Below are positions 28,108 to 36,393 of a DNA stretch of 64,000 bases, piece after piece. Numbering within the stretch: position 1 is the first letter of the stretch; every line of letters begins with the position of its first letter. Under the pieces are notes generated by a model. The model saw nothing but the letters and a program-made list of their open reading frames with translations, was not told the DNA's origin and did not search any database. The position numbers and the translations under genes were made by a program. The stretch is from positions 434,001 to 498,000 of the forward strand of contig NZ_UAUU01000009.1 of the NCBI RefSeq assembly GCF_900457465.1, in the 5' to 3' direction. Source of the stretch: Sphingobacterium multivorum (lineage in GTDB: Bacteria; Bacteroidota; Bacteroidia; Sphingobacteriales; Sphingobacteriaceae).

Positions 28108-28228
28108 AAATAGACTCTTAGATCATACACAAATTGCAGTTTTATGCACGAATAATTGAAAATCAGAATAAAAGTAAGTAGAACTTTTCGTTTTTAAAAC
28201 TTAAAGCAACATAAAAACGCAAAAGAAA

Positions 28229-28385
28229 GTAAGTATTCACTTACAAATTACTTCTGTAACAGGAATTAAACCGCAATATATTAGTCGAGACTAAAAGCAA
28301 AAATACATTACAATAAACTGAAATACAGTCGATTACAATAAATCAGACGATTAAAAAGAAAAATAAGTAAGTGTGCAGAGCACAC
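28229..28385. promoter_or_regulatory. Two small palindromes in the namZ upstream gap
   Basis: The 444-base gap 28108-28551 holds no gene. GTAAGT/ACTTAC (28229-28244, 4-base spacer) and GTGTGC/GCACAC (28371-28385, 3-base spacer) are perfect inverted repeats. AAGTAAGT or TAAGTAAG precedes both. They are candidate operator sites for the namZ-susCD transcript; a clear TAnnTTTG promoter was not found. Confidence 0.35.
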
Positions 28386-28551
28386 GCTCACGTAACAAAT
28401 CAAATACAATTAACATTTTATTAACAATGCAGCAAAATACAGCAAACCAGCAAAATATATTACAAAACGATCACCAATTGCACACTTATTACTTATTCCT
28501 GTAGGAAAACGCAATTTACCTGCAGAACGAAATTCTTCGATTAGGCATGAT

Positions 28552-29202
28552 TTAAGGCAGGGGGTTCAATTTCAGATCGACAAGATGCTTTCTTAGCTCA
28601 TGCATAAATTTATCTCCCGGATCATCTTTACCCGTGATGTAATTGGGATCAGTTTCTTTCCACCAGCTTGTTTTCTTAAAACGTTGGTACTCATGGTGAC
28701 CTAAAACAAATTCGATGGGATATTTTTTACTGAGGTAACGGATAAGCTCTTCGTTCGCTTTCAATTGTGCATCAGTCAGTGGGTTCTGGCGACTACCTAT
28801 ATTTTCTATCCCTATTGCACAATAATTGAGACCTATGGTATGCCGTGCAAAAATAGAATCTGGTAAAAACTGATAAATCGTACCGTCACGATCGATGACA
28901 AATTGCGAAGATACATTCAAGGCACTGGCCTTGGTCAGTTCCGGACGCCCCGGAAGCCGCGCAGGATTAAATGTATTAAAGGTAGCTTTCACGCTGTTAT
29001 TCGCGGTCCAATGCACTACCACCATTTTGGGATGGATAACCGGAGTCGACTGCGATAGACCGTGCCGATTTTTAAGATAATCCAGCGAAAGCTGAATACG
29101 GTCTTTATCCCAGATAATGGGTTTTTGAATAATCTTGGGCGATTGTGCATATAAAACCACTATTCCAATAGAATACAAGAGCAATAAAAGAAACTTTTTC
29201 AT
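28552..29202 (-). CDS. N-acetylmuramoyl-L-alanine amidase (Amidase_2 type)
   Basis: The enzyme cuts the amide bond between MurNAc and the stem peptide, freeing peptide-less glycans that NamZ can attack. From Met at 29202 it has 216 residues and a signal peptide (MKKFLLLLLYSIGIVVLYAQ), so it acts in the periplasm or outside. The zinc ligands are likely His64 (VVHWTANN), His169 (LGHHEYQ) and Asp194 (KDDPGDKF), as in AmpD-type amidases; FVIDRDGTIYQF and GIENIGS are typical strands. An upstream start at 29247 would add 15 residues before a clear signal peptide and is less likely. It lies between a terminator and the namZ promoter gap, so it is transcribed separately from namZ. Confidence 0.88.
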   Translation of the reverse strand: MKKFLLLLLYSIGIVVLYAQSPKIIQKPIIWDKDRIQLSLDYLKNRHGLSQSTPVIHPKMVVVHWTANNSVKATFNTFNPARLPGRPELTKASALNVSSQFVIDRDGTIYQFLPDSIFARHTIGLNYCAIGIENIGSRQNPLTDAQLKANEELIRYLSKKYPIEFVLGHHEYQRFKKTSWWKETDPNYITGKDDPGDKFMHELRKHLVDLKLNPLP

Positions 29203-29268
29203 ATTCGAAGGTATGAACTTTATAAAAACCAACCAAATGCCGCTCACCGAAAATCATGACATAAAAAA

Positions 29269-29295
29269 GCCTGACTCTATCTAGCGGAGCCAGGC
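29269..29295 (-). terminator. Terminator after the second SusCD pair
   Basis: GCCTGACTC (29269-29277) pairs with GAGCCAGGC (29287-29295) with one G-U. The minus strand continues with T6. It lies 26 bases after the SusD-like stop and separates that operon from the amidase gene. Confidence 0.8.
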
Positions 29296-29320
29296 AATTC
29301 ATTCTTAGATTTTATACAGT

Positions 29321-31210
29321 CTACTCTTTCGTATCCCACCAAACAGGATAGGAAAGAATCGTTCTGCTTGCAGCTTCTGGATTGGAGGCCATCCAATTAT
29401 TTGCATTGTAATTTCTTTCGTGACTACATTGCTGAATTCTTCTTGGCCAGTAACGCACATTATTAGGGTCGCTAGACGGATAACACTCTTGTGCTGCGGC
29501 ATCAAATTCAAATGGACGTCCAAAATCTGGATAAACTACTCCAAATTGAGGATCTGGAGCAGAATAATTAAATCTCCGCATATCATTCCAATTTTGAACA
29601 GTATAAGACATCGCTATTTGTTTCTGCTGCATAATTTTCGCCATTGTCAGCTCTCCTGCACTTTGAGCAACCGCTTTACTGCTTAAAAATGCAGCTATTT
29701 CAGTTTCAGAAATGACCTCCTTACCCCTTACCTGAGGATAAGTTTTCAGCTTAACATTCATCGCTTCCATATGCGCTCTAATCCCGTCTCTATAAGCCTG
29801 AAGAGCGCCTGCGCGATCCCCTTTTCTAAACAAAACTTCCGCTTTAATAAAACACATTTCATGATAGCACACTAGATGAGCCGGCGCATCGGCTCGAATA
29901 TAGAAACTTCCTGTCGAATTGATATTGGGTACACCGCTATTGAAATTAGGATTTTTTTCGGACATACCATTATATCTGCTTGCGATATAATAATCATTTG
30001 TATTATCGGTAAAGTCTTTTATCCAGTCCAAACGGTCTGAATATACAGACACAAAAACAGAATCTCCTTGCCTAACCGTTGATGTATTTGTCGTAAACCA
30101 ACGGTTTGTATAACTTGGATCAGCTTTCAGATCAGCAGTCGTAGCACGAACATAGCCAGAAGGGTGCGTTGTCGTCCCTTTTTTTGTTGCCATAATCTCA
30201 TAAGCTACAGGACCTCCTTTTGTTCGAATATCTGTACCTATTATATCAACTCCTTTCGAAATCCGCCACACCTTCTTACCCTGTGCATCATAAAATTCAC
30301 CGCTTGGAATCATTCGGATTGCTCTCGGATCTTGGACAGCAGATCCACCTGTAAATGTATTAAACAATAAATCTGTATACCATTTGGTCATCCTATTACC
30401 CGTGGCTCCCAAATTGGAGAACTGCATCGAACACACAACTCCAGCCTTATCAGTTTCACTCGTATTTATGGCTTCCATCACTGTATTATCAGCATTTGAC
30501 TGCTGGGCTTTTTCCAAAGCTTTCAAAACCTCGTCAGGATTATAGAAAGATTTTTTAGACAAATTGTTTAACCATCTAGCCTTTAAACCATAAGCTAATT
30601 TCAACCATTTCTTTGTATCTCCCCCATTCCAGATATCGCCATTTGATAATGGCGTTGCTGTAACCGCTTGTGTTTTCGACAAGTTTTCTATTGCTTTATC
30701 TAGCATATCCAGACAGCCGTAAAAAATTGTCTTTCCATCGTCGTATTTTGGAGAAACATTAGGTGTCAACGCTTCTGTATATGGCATCTCCCCATACATA
30801 TCCTCCATCAGCATAAACCCCCAGGCGTGGATTAATTGCGCTGCGCCAACGTAGTTCCATGCCTGCTCCGCAGTCGCTTTTTCTATCAGCGGTTCCAAAT
30901 TGGATGCTGTATACACAAACCAAGCCTGATACGGCCAAGTTGTCGAAGCCAATGGGACATCCCAACGAATAATACCATCATTCGACGCCGTTCCAGAAGT
31001 TTTAGTAACATTTTGCGTTATCCACGACGCTCTTGTCCCAGATGATTCATAAGCATCTACAAATTGCATCTGGATAGAACGTAAGCGTAAATCAGGTGTA
31101 GGAACCTTCTCATTTGCCTGGGTTGGATTTTCATTTACGTCCAACCATTTTTTACATGAAGTTAAATTCAATATTGCCAATGCACTAAGTGCGAATACTA
31201 CTCTTTTCAT
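29321..31210 (-). CDS. SusD/RagB family lipoprotein (SusD-like_2)
   Basis: From Met at 31210 the protein has 629 residues and a lipoprotein signal peptide (MKRVVFALSALAILNLTSCKK, Cys19). DVNENPTQANEKVPTPDLRL is the typical beginning of the SusD-like_2 group (PF12771 type). The late segment QQKQIAMSYTVQNWNDMRRFNYS matches its conserved C-terminal block. It is the surface lid of the SusC encoded 10 bases upstream. No enzyme genes other than the amidase gene lie in the same direction downstream, so the ligand is unknown. Members of this group often bind peptides or glycans. Confidence 0.88.
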   Translation of the reverse strand: MKRVVFALSALAILNLTSCKKWLDVNENPTQANEKVPTPDLRLRSIQMQFVDAYESSGTRASWITQNVTKTSGTASNDGIIRWDVPLASTTWPYQAWFVYTASNLEPLIEKATAEQAWNYVGAAQLIHAWGFMLMEDMYGEMPYTEALTPNVSPKYDDGKTIFYGCLDMLDKAIENLSKTQAVTATPLSNGDIWNGGDTKKWLKLAYGLKARWLNNLSKKSFYNPDEVLKALEKAQQSNADNTVMEAINTSETDKAGVVCSMQFSNLGATGNRMTKWYTDLLFNTFTGGSAVQDPRAIRMIPSGEFYDAQGKKVWRISKGVDIIGTDIRTKGGPVAYEIMATKKGTTTHPSGYVRATTADLKADPSYTNRWFTTNTSTVRQGDSVFVSVYSDRLDWIKDFTDNTNDYYIASRYNGMSEKNPNFNSGVPNINSTGSFYIRADAPAHLVCYHEMCFIKAEVLFRKGDRAGALQAYRDGIRAHMEAMNVKLKTYPQVRGKEVISETEIAAFLSSKAVAQSAGELTMAKIMQQKQIAMSYTVQNWNDMRRFNYSAPDPQFGVVYPDFGRPFEFDAAAQECYPSSDPNNVRYWPRRIQQCSHERNYNANNWMASNPEAASRTILSYPVWWDTKE

Positions 31211-31220
31211 ACTACAAAAT

Positions 31221-34200
31221 TTAGAAAGTAACATTTAAACCAAACGATACTCCGGACAATGCTGGTATTCCATTATAATCAATACCAACAGAACTAGAAC
31301 CTATTGCACCAGAACCGGCTGCAGAAGTTTCCGGATCCATTCCTTTATAATTGGTCCATAACCACAAGTTCGTACCTGTAAGTGTTGCTGTCACTCCTTT
31401 TATCCCTTTCAGACGTTTTAAAGTTTCATTTGGCAACGAATATGACAATGTAACGGAGCGCAATCTCAACCAGTTCGTTTTCGTCATATAATTGGCAGAC
31501 TCAAGGTTATATGCTCCCTGCCAATAATAATTATTGATAATATTTTCACCACTCACATCCTTATTCCCAATTTTATACATCTTACCAGCCTCGTATTCAA
31601 ACGTTTTCAGATCCGAATAAATAGGTGTTTTATCTGGATTTTCCCCTGTTTTCACGACCCCTGTGATTGTCAATTTCTCACGGTCTTGAGATCGGGCACT
31701 CATACCCATATTGGTCATATAATAATCAGTACCATTATAAATATCACCACCTATTCTATAATCTAAAAGAAAGGAAAGATTCCAGTTTTTATATTGAAAA
31801 TTATTATTTAATCCACCAAATAATTTAGGTTCTCTATTTCCGATTTCATGTGTAACCAAACCATCAGATGTCGGCATGCCCGATTCCGCATTTAGTACCA
31901 AATGCCCCTCTGAATTTCTCAACCACTGAGAGCCTGAAATTGCCATAAAATTACCTTGGTTAAAAGAAGCAGCTTTTGCATTTCCAACCTGGACATCAGT
32001 CACATATAAAATATCCATACCAGGTAACAAATCTTCAACTTTACCTTTATTACGTGAAGTATTCAACGTGATATCCCATTTAAAATTCTCACGTTTAATT
32101 GGAGAGCCTGTTATAGAAAGCTCCAATCCCCGATTTGTAATCTTACCAGCATTCGTCCACATTAAAATATAGCCAGTAGTCTGACTGGTCCTTGGTTGAA
32201 GCAATTGGTTAATGCTACTATTTTTATAGTATGTAAACTCAAGCCCTAATCTATTTTTAAAGAACTTCAAATCAGCACCATACTCCTGCGCCTCAGTAAT
32301 TTCCGGAACCAATTGTGTGTTACCTCTCAACCAATCGTTACGTACTCCAACCCCTTGACCTTGATTATATAATGTATACTCTGCACCCGCCACATAGGTG
32401 TTGGTCACATAAGGATCGGCATCCTTTCCGACTCTGGCCCAAGATGCCCGCAACTTACCAAAAGTAAGATTATCATTTTTAGGCAACAGCTCAGTGAAAA
32501 TCAAGCTACCTGAAACGGACGGGTAAAAATAAGAGCGATTTTCTACCGGCAATGTGGAAGTCCAGTCATTTCTTCCTGTGACCGTTACATAAGCAATGTC
32601 TTTATACCCAGCTCTAAATTCACCAAATCCACCGATCAATCTTTTCTTAACTTTGGACTGAGCAATGGCTATATCTGTATTTTTAGCATTGGTCGGCACG
32701 TAGAAGCCCGGAATAATAAAGTTCCATGCTTTTCTACCATTATACTCAACTCCGGTATTTTCCAGCATCGTACCGAGCATTAAGTTAAAATCAAAATCGT
32801 TTATTTTCTTTTTAAAATTGGTCATGAAGTTTGAACTAACGTACTCATAAGTACGGTCGTTTTCTGACAACATACCATTTTTATAAAGAATATCAACACC
32901 CGAACCTGCAGTCGTCAACCTATTTGTATTGGTGGTATACCGATCAATACCTACTGTATAATTGATACTCCACCATTTGGTAATATCTAGATTGGCATTA
33001 AAACTTCCTGTAAAACGTTTCGTTTTATCTGTTCTTGGCATTTTATTTAAGATCCAATAAGGATTATCGAAATCATTTTGAACAAGCTGAAAATCGAAAA
33101 GTCGATATTTAGAGCCATCATCATTTAGCCAATGTTTCATATCTAAATTACGCGGCCATATATAAGCCCCCTGGACAGCACCTTCACCACTGGCACCATA
33201 TAAGCCTCCAGAAGTCAAAGAACTCAATTGATCCGCAATGGAATAGGACACGTTACCCGCTACTTTTAAAATTCCATAACGCTGCTCTCCATTAAAGCGA
33301 AAAGTAGACTTATCAAATTTAGAATTTGGAATAATCCCGTTTTGCCTGAAATCAGAAGCAGAAAAGTAAAAGCTCCCATTTTTTGATCCCCCCGAAATAC
33401 TTGCCGAATTATCCCAAGTACTAGAAGATTTAAAAAAATCCTTTATGTTATTATACATGGGTTCATCTTGGCCAGCTCGTGCTCCCCAGGACCCCATTGT
33501 AGTGGTTGCATCTCCATCCAACAACTTACCATCGATTTGATATTCACCACGTTTGTATCTGTTCTGTTGCTCAGGCAAACGATTTGCCCAATTAGAAATG
33601 AACCGCGAACTGATACTAACAGAAGCAGTTCCTTCTTTACCTTTTTTGGTCGTAATCAAAATTACCCCCGCTGCTGCTCTAGACCCATAAAGTGCTGCTG
33701 CTGCGGGCCCTTTTAATACAGAAACATTTTCGATATCCTCAGGATTTATATCCATTACACGATTACTATAAACGGAATTTGTTGACTGAGCACCATCAAA
33801 GCCACTATCGCCATTGACATTAGTTGAATTGTCATAAATAACCCCATCTACAACGAAAAGCGGCTGGTTGTCTCGCTGCAAAGAGGTCCCGCCGCGTAAA
33901 ATTATACTTGCCCCCGCACCTGCACCTCCACTTGTCTGCGTCACATTTACCCCAGCAATCTTTCCCGCCAAAGAATTAATCATATTGGTAGACTTATTCT
34001 TCATCAATTCGTTACTGCCAATTTCCTGAACAGAATAACCCAGCGCTTTTTTCTCCTTTTTGATCCCCATCGCAGTGACCACAACTTCATCCAGAGTTTC
34101 TTCGCGTCTCACAAGCGCCACATTGATTACATTTCCATTCCCCACCAACTTCTGGCTCTCTGAAGAACCCAATGCACGGAAGACAAGGATATCTCCTGGC

Positions 34201-34394
34201 TCCGCGCTAATAGTGAACGTACCATCTGAATTAGTTTGCGTAGAAATAGATTTTCCTTTGATTGCAACGGTAACGTTAGACATTGAAGTTCCATCGGATG
34301 CATTGGTCACTTTTCCCGAAATAGTTTTCGTTTGTGCCCAAAGACTCGATGAAAGCATCACACCTGAAAGAATTAATAGTAACTTTCTTTTCAT
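31221..34394 (-). CDS. SusC/RagA family TonB-linked outer-membrane protein
   Basis: The 1057-residue protein has a signal peptide (ends near LWAQT), a carboxypeptidase-like regulatory domain (ISGKVTNASDGTSMSNVTVAIKG in part) and the TonB box/plug sequence TLDEVVVTAMGI. The plug includes VLKGPAAAALYGSRAAAGVILITTKKG (in part), and the C-terminus closes the barrel with SFGLNVTF. It is intact. SusC uses TonB energy to bring substrate bound by its SusD partner into the periplasm. A promoter and a leader hairpin precede it at 34423-34495. It forms a two-gene operon with the SusD-like gene and ends at a terminator. Confidence 0.94.
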   Translation of the reverse strand: MKRKLLLILSGVMLSSSLWAQTKTISGKVTNASDGTSMSNVTVAIKGKSISTQTNSDGTFTISAEPGDILVFRALGSSESQKLVGNGNVINVALVRREETLDEVVVTAMGIKKEKKALGYSVQEIGSNELMKNKSTNMINSLAGKIAGVNVTQTSGGAGAGASIILRGGTSLQRDNQPLFVVDGVIYDNSTNVNGDSGFDGAQSTNSVYSNRVMDINPEDIENVSVLKGPAAAALYGSRAAAGVILITTKKGKEGTASVSISSRFISNWANRLPEQQNRYKRGEYQIDGKLLDGDATTTMGSWGARAGQDEPMYNNIKDFFKSSSTWDNSASISGGSKNGSFYFSASDFRQNGIIPNSKFDKSTFRFNGEQRYGILKVAGNVSYSIADQLSSLTSGGLYGASGEGAVQGAYIWPRNLDMKHWLNDDGSKYRLFDFQLVQNDFDNPYWILNKMPRTDKTKRFTGSFNANLDITKWWSINYTVGIDRYTTNTNRLTTAGSGVDILYKNGMLSENDRTYEYVSSNFMTNFKKKINDFDFNLMLGTMLENTGVEYNGRKAWNFIIPGFYVPTNAKNTDIAIAQSKVKKRLIGGFGEFRAGYKDIAYVTVTGRNDWTSTLPVENRSYFYPSVSGSLIFTELLPKNDNLTFGKLRASWARVGKDADPYVTNTYVAGAEYTLYNQGQGVGVRNDWLRGNTQLVPEITEAQEYGADLKFFKNRLGLEFTYYKNSSINQLLQPRTSQTTGYILMWTNAGKITNRGLELSITGSPIKRENFKWDITLNTSRNKGKVEDLLPGMDILYVTDVQVGNAKAASFNQGNFMAISGSQWLRNSEGHLVLNAESGMPTSDGLVTHEIGNREPKLFGGLNNNFQYKNWNLSFLLDYRIGGDIYNGTDYYMTNMGMSARSQDREKLTITGVVKTGENPDKTPIYSDLKTFEYEAGKMYKIGNKDVSGENIINNYYWQGAYNLESANYMTKTNWLRLRSVTLSYSLPNETLKRLKGIKGVTATLTGTNLWLWTNYKGMDPETSAAGSGAIGSSSVGIDYNGIPALSGVSFGLNVTF

Positions 34395-34422
34395 GTTAGG
34401 TATGTTTGGTTTGTATAATTGA

Positions 34423-34447
34423 CTTAAAGTGAATCCTCCACTTTAAG
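34423..34447 (-). other. Leader hairpin of the SusC gene
   Basis: CTTAAAGTG (34423-34431) and CACTTTAAG (34439-34447) form a perfect 9-bp inverted repeat with a 7-base loop. It lies in the predicted 5' leader 28-53 bases before the SusC start, so it could act in translation control or be a repressor site. Confidence 0.5.
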
Positions 34448-34464
34448 CTTAAGTTAATTCACGT

Positions 34465-34495
34465 TAAATGTATAACTATTTTTCAACAGATGCAA
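34465..34495 (-). promoter_or_regulatory. Bacteroidota-type promoter of the second SusCD operon
   Basis: On the minus strand TTG (34495-34493) is followed after 20 bases by TACATTTA (34472-34465). The last base differs from the TAnnTTTG consensus. Transcription would start near 34458. Confidence 0.45.
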
Positions 34496-34809
34496 CATAC
34501 CGCAAGCAAAATCTTACAAAAAAATGCACAAACCTCCTAAAAAAACTAAAACTCATGCACTTTTAAAGCAAAAACGCATAATTCGACATCAAAAAAAATC
34601 ATTAAACATCAACAGAACGGCACAAAACGCACATAAAAACACCCTATAAAAGCATTTAGCTAGACAATTTCACCACATTTTACATCAAATTCTAATACAA
34701 TCGCAATAAAACTACCAATAGCAGGCAACAGCAAACAGACAACAGCACTTTTATGCAAAAAAACGCCCGGTGTTTACATTATTTGATAGAGATTATTTCC
34801 TAAGATCCC

Positions 34810-34889
34810 TCGGTTCTTATTCGGTGCTTCTTCGGTACTTGTTCGGTGCTTCTTCGGTTGAAAGCGAAGAAATACCGAATAAGTACCGA
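34810..34889. repeat. 11-base tandem repeat with an inverted copy
   Basis: Four and a half copies of an 11-base unit of the form TCGGTnCTTnT run from 34810 to 34858 without gaps. At 34874-34889 the reverse complement of one and a half units (ACCGAATAAGTACCGA) occurs; it pairs with TCGGTACTTGTTCGGT at 34832-34847 with one G-U. The array lies 103 bases before the DUF6266 gene, in an otherwise gene-free, AT-rich gap (34395-34991). Confidence 0.8.
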
Positions 34890-34930
34890 CTTAGTAATGT
34901 GAAAAGTCCGACAGAATATTGGATTTGGTG

Positions 34931-34961
34931 TTGACAAATTATTATTTATTTTGTAATTTAA
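34931..34961 (+). promoter_or_regulatory. Weak promoter candidate of the DUF6266 gene
   Basis: TTGACA begins at 34931 and TAATTTAA at 34954, with TTG and TA separated by 20 bases. Only part of the TAnnTTTG box fits. Confidence 0.3.
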
Positions 34962-34991
34962 ATACATAATTTATCCCAGTTAACTTATAGT

Positions 34992-35639
34992 ATGGCAGTC
35001 ATTAAAAACGGTGCAAATGGTGCACTCTCGGGTAAAGCAGGATCTGTGGTTTTCGTTACCGATGGAAATACAACCTATGCAAGGGGCTTACCTAGGAAAA
35101 GCAGAAAAAAACCTTCTGCGGATCAAATCCAGTCACGTTCGCGTTTTTCCCTCATCCAAAAATTCATCTCCCCAATGAAAGTCTTATTACGGGTTGGATT
35201 TAAAAACTATAACCCTAATAAAAAGGCTTATAGCAACGCCATGTCCTACAACCTCAACAATGCTATAGAAAAAACTGCAACTGGCTATGCCATCAATTAT
35301 GAAAACTTCCGCGTTAGTAAAGGAGCCCCTAACCCGATTACGTCCTGTACATTTGAGGTAGATAAAGAGACAGAAACATTCACGCTCTCCTGGGAATATG
35401 ATGCAGATACTGCATCACAACATAACATCAGCTCGAGTAATTGCCGTTTGCTGCTATACAATCCCGATGAGTGCGCTTTCACAAATGAAAGCATGAATCC
35501 TCTTACGCATAAAACACAGACAGCTATCCTATCCCGACAGCAAACCGTCGGCAACTATCATGTCTATGTATTTTTCTACAAAACAGACGGAAGCGATGAA
35601 TGCACAGACAGTAAATATCTAGGGACATTTGAATGGTAA
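34992..35639 (+). CDS. DUF6266 family protein
   Basis: The 215-residue protein begins MAVIKNGANGALSGKAGSVV, the hallmark N-terminus of DUF6266. A basic segment (GLPRKSRKKPSADQIQSR in part) follows, then a section with FSLIQKFISPMK and NPNKKAYSNAMSYN. The second half is strand-rich with CxxTDS-like Cys pairs (SSNCRLLLYN, YNPDECAFT, DGSDECTDSK). No signal peptide and no catalytic motif are seen. DUF6266 proteins are known from Bacteroidota, where they can occur in several copies per genome; their function is unknown. The basic N-terminal half resembles phage or structural proteins only in general character. It is a single gene next to the repeat array and convergent with the thioesterase gene. 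Confidence 0.8.
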   Translation: MAVIKNGANGALSGKAGSVVFVTDGNTTYARGLPRKSRKKPSADQIQSRSRFSLIQKFISPMKVLLRVGFKNYNPNKKAYSNAMSYNLNNAIEKTATGYAINYENFRVSKGAPNPITSCTFEVDKETETFTLSWEYDADTASQHNISSSNCRLLLYNPDECAFTNESMNPLTHKTQTAILSRQQTVGNYHVYVFFYKTDGSDECTDSKYLGTFEW

Positions 35640-35654
35640 GAAAGGAAAGAAGAC

Positions 35655-36209
35655 CTAGGAGCTCAGACTGATCTTCACATCAAAATGCTGCTTGATATAG
35701 GCCTGCTGCTCCGCAGAATCTGTCTCCAGATCATGAATAGCACGGTCTCTTTCTTTGTCGACTTCCATCTTCACCACACAGCGGTAGAAACGAAATACAT
35801 CTTTTTCGGTCTCCAAAATCAGGCGGGGCACACGGGTAGGCCTGCCAGTTTCATCTTTGGCCACCATCGTAAAATAGGAGGAATTGCAATGCTTGGTTTC
35901 GCCCGTCTGAATATTCATGGCCTCTACCCGAATACCGACTTCCATGGAAGAGTTGCCTACATAATTCACAGAAGCAATTAATGTAACTAACTCCCCCACC
36001 TCAACAGGTTTCAAAAAATCCACCTTACCTACTGAAGCAGTCACACAATAATGTGCAGAGAATTTGGATGCTACAGCAAATGCAATCTGATCCATCAAAG
36101 ATAAAATATAACCTCCGTGTATTTTGCCTCCAAAATTTGCATTGGATGGCAACATCAGCTGTGACATCCGAATCACCGATTCGCTTACCGTTTTATAGAT
36201 TTCTTCCAT
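35655..36209 (-). CDS. Acyl-CoA thioesterase, hotdog fold
   Basis: The 184-residue enzyme hydrolyses acyl-CoA to free acid and CoA in the cytosol. Residues 16-50 contain MLPSNANFGGKIHGGYILSLMDQ (in part: NANFGGKIHGGYIL), with the Asn/Asp and HGG pattern of the hotdog thioesterases. ASVGKVDFLKPVEVGELV follows. The hotdog domain ends near residue 130, and a charged C-terminal tail of about 50 residues extends it. The fold and motif match the YciA/BACH-type group. It stands alone, convergent with the DUF6266 gene; the acyl chain length cannot be predicted. Confidence 0.88.
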   Translation of the reverse strand: MEEIYKTVSESVIRMSQLMLPSNANFGGKIHGGYILSLMDQIAFAVASKFSAHYCVTASVGKVDFLKPVEVGELVTLIASVNYVGNSSMEVGIRVEAMNIQTGETKHCNSSYFTMVAKDETGRPTRVPRLILETEKDVFRFYRCVVKMEVDKERDRAIHDLETDSAEQQAYIKQHFDVKISLSS

Positions 36210-36335
36210 ACCTATAAATTTACCTTGGATAGATTACAATTCAAAACAAATCCTTCATGAAATAGCAAACAACAATAGTTATAAAGGCTGCTTAAAAATT
36301 CTTTCCAACCAATAAAGACAAATACATTCTTAAAA

Positions 36336-36366
36336 AAAGGGATATCCAACATACAGATATCCCTTT
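36336..36366. terminator. Terminator between the GHL10 and thioesterase genes
   Basis: AAAGGGATATC (36336-36346) pairs perfectly with GATATCCCTTT (36356-36366) around a 9-base loop. A-rich sequence on the left gives a T-tract for the minus-strand GHL10 gene. Confidence 0.8.
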
Positions 36367-36393
36367 CTCTTGCGGTGCCTAGGCAATCGCCAA

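Noticed and set aside
34810..34889. Short repeats as a possible CRISPR array
   Set aside because: The unit is only 11 bases and directly tandem with no spacers, and no cas gene is in the window.
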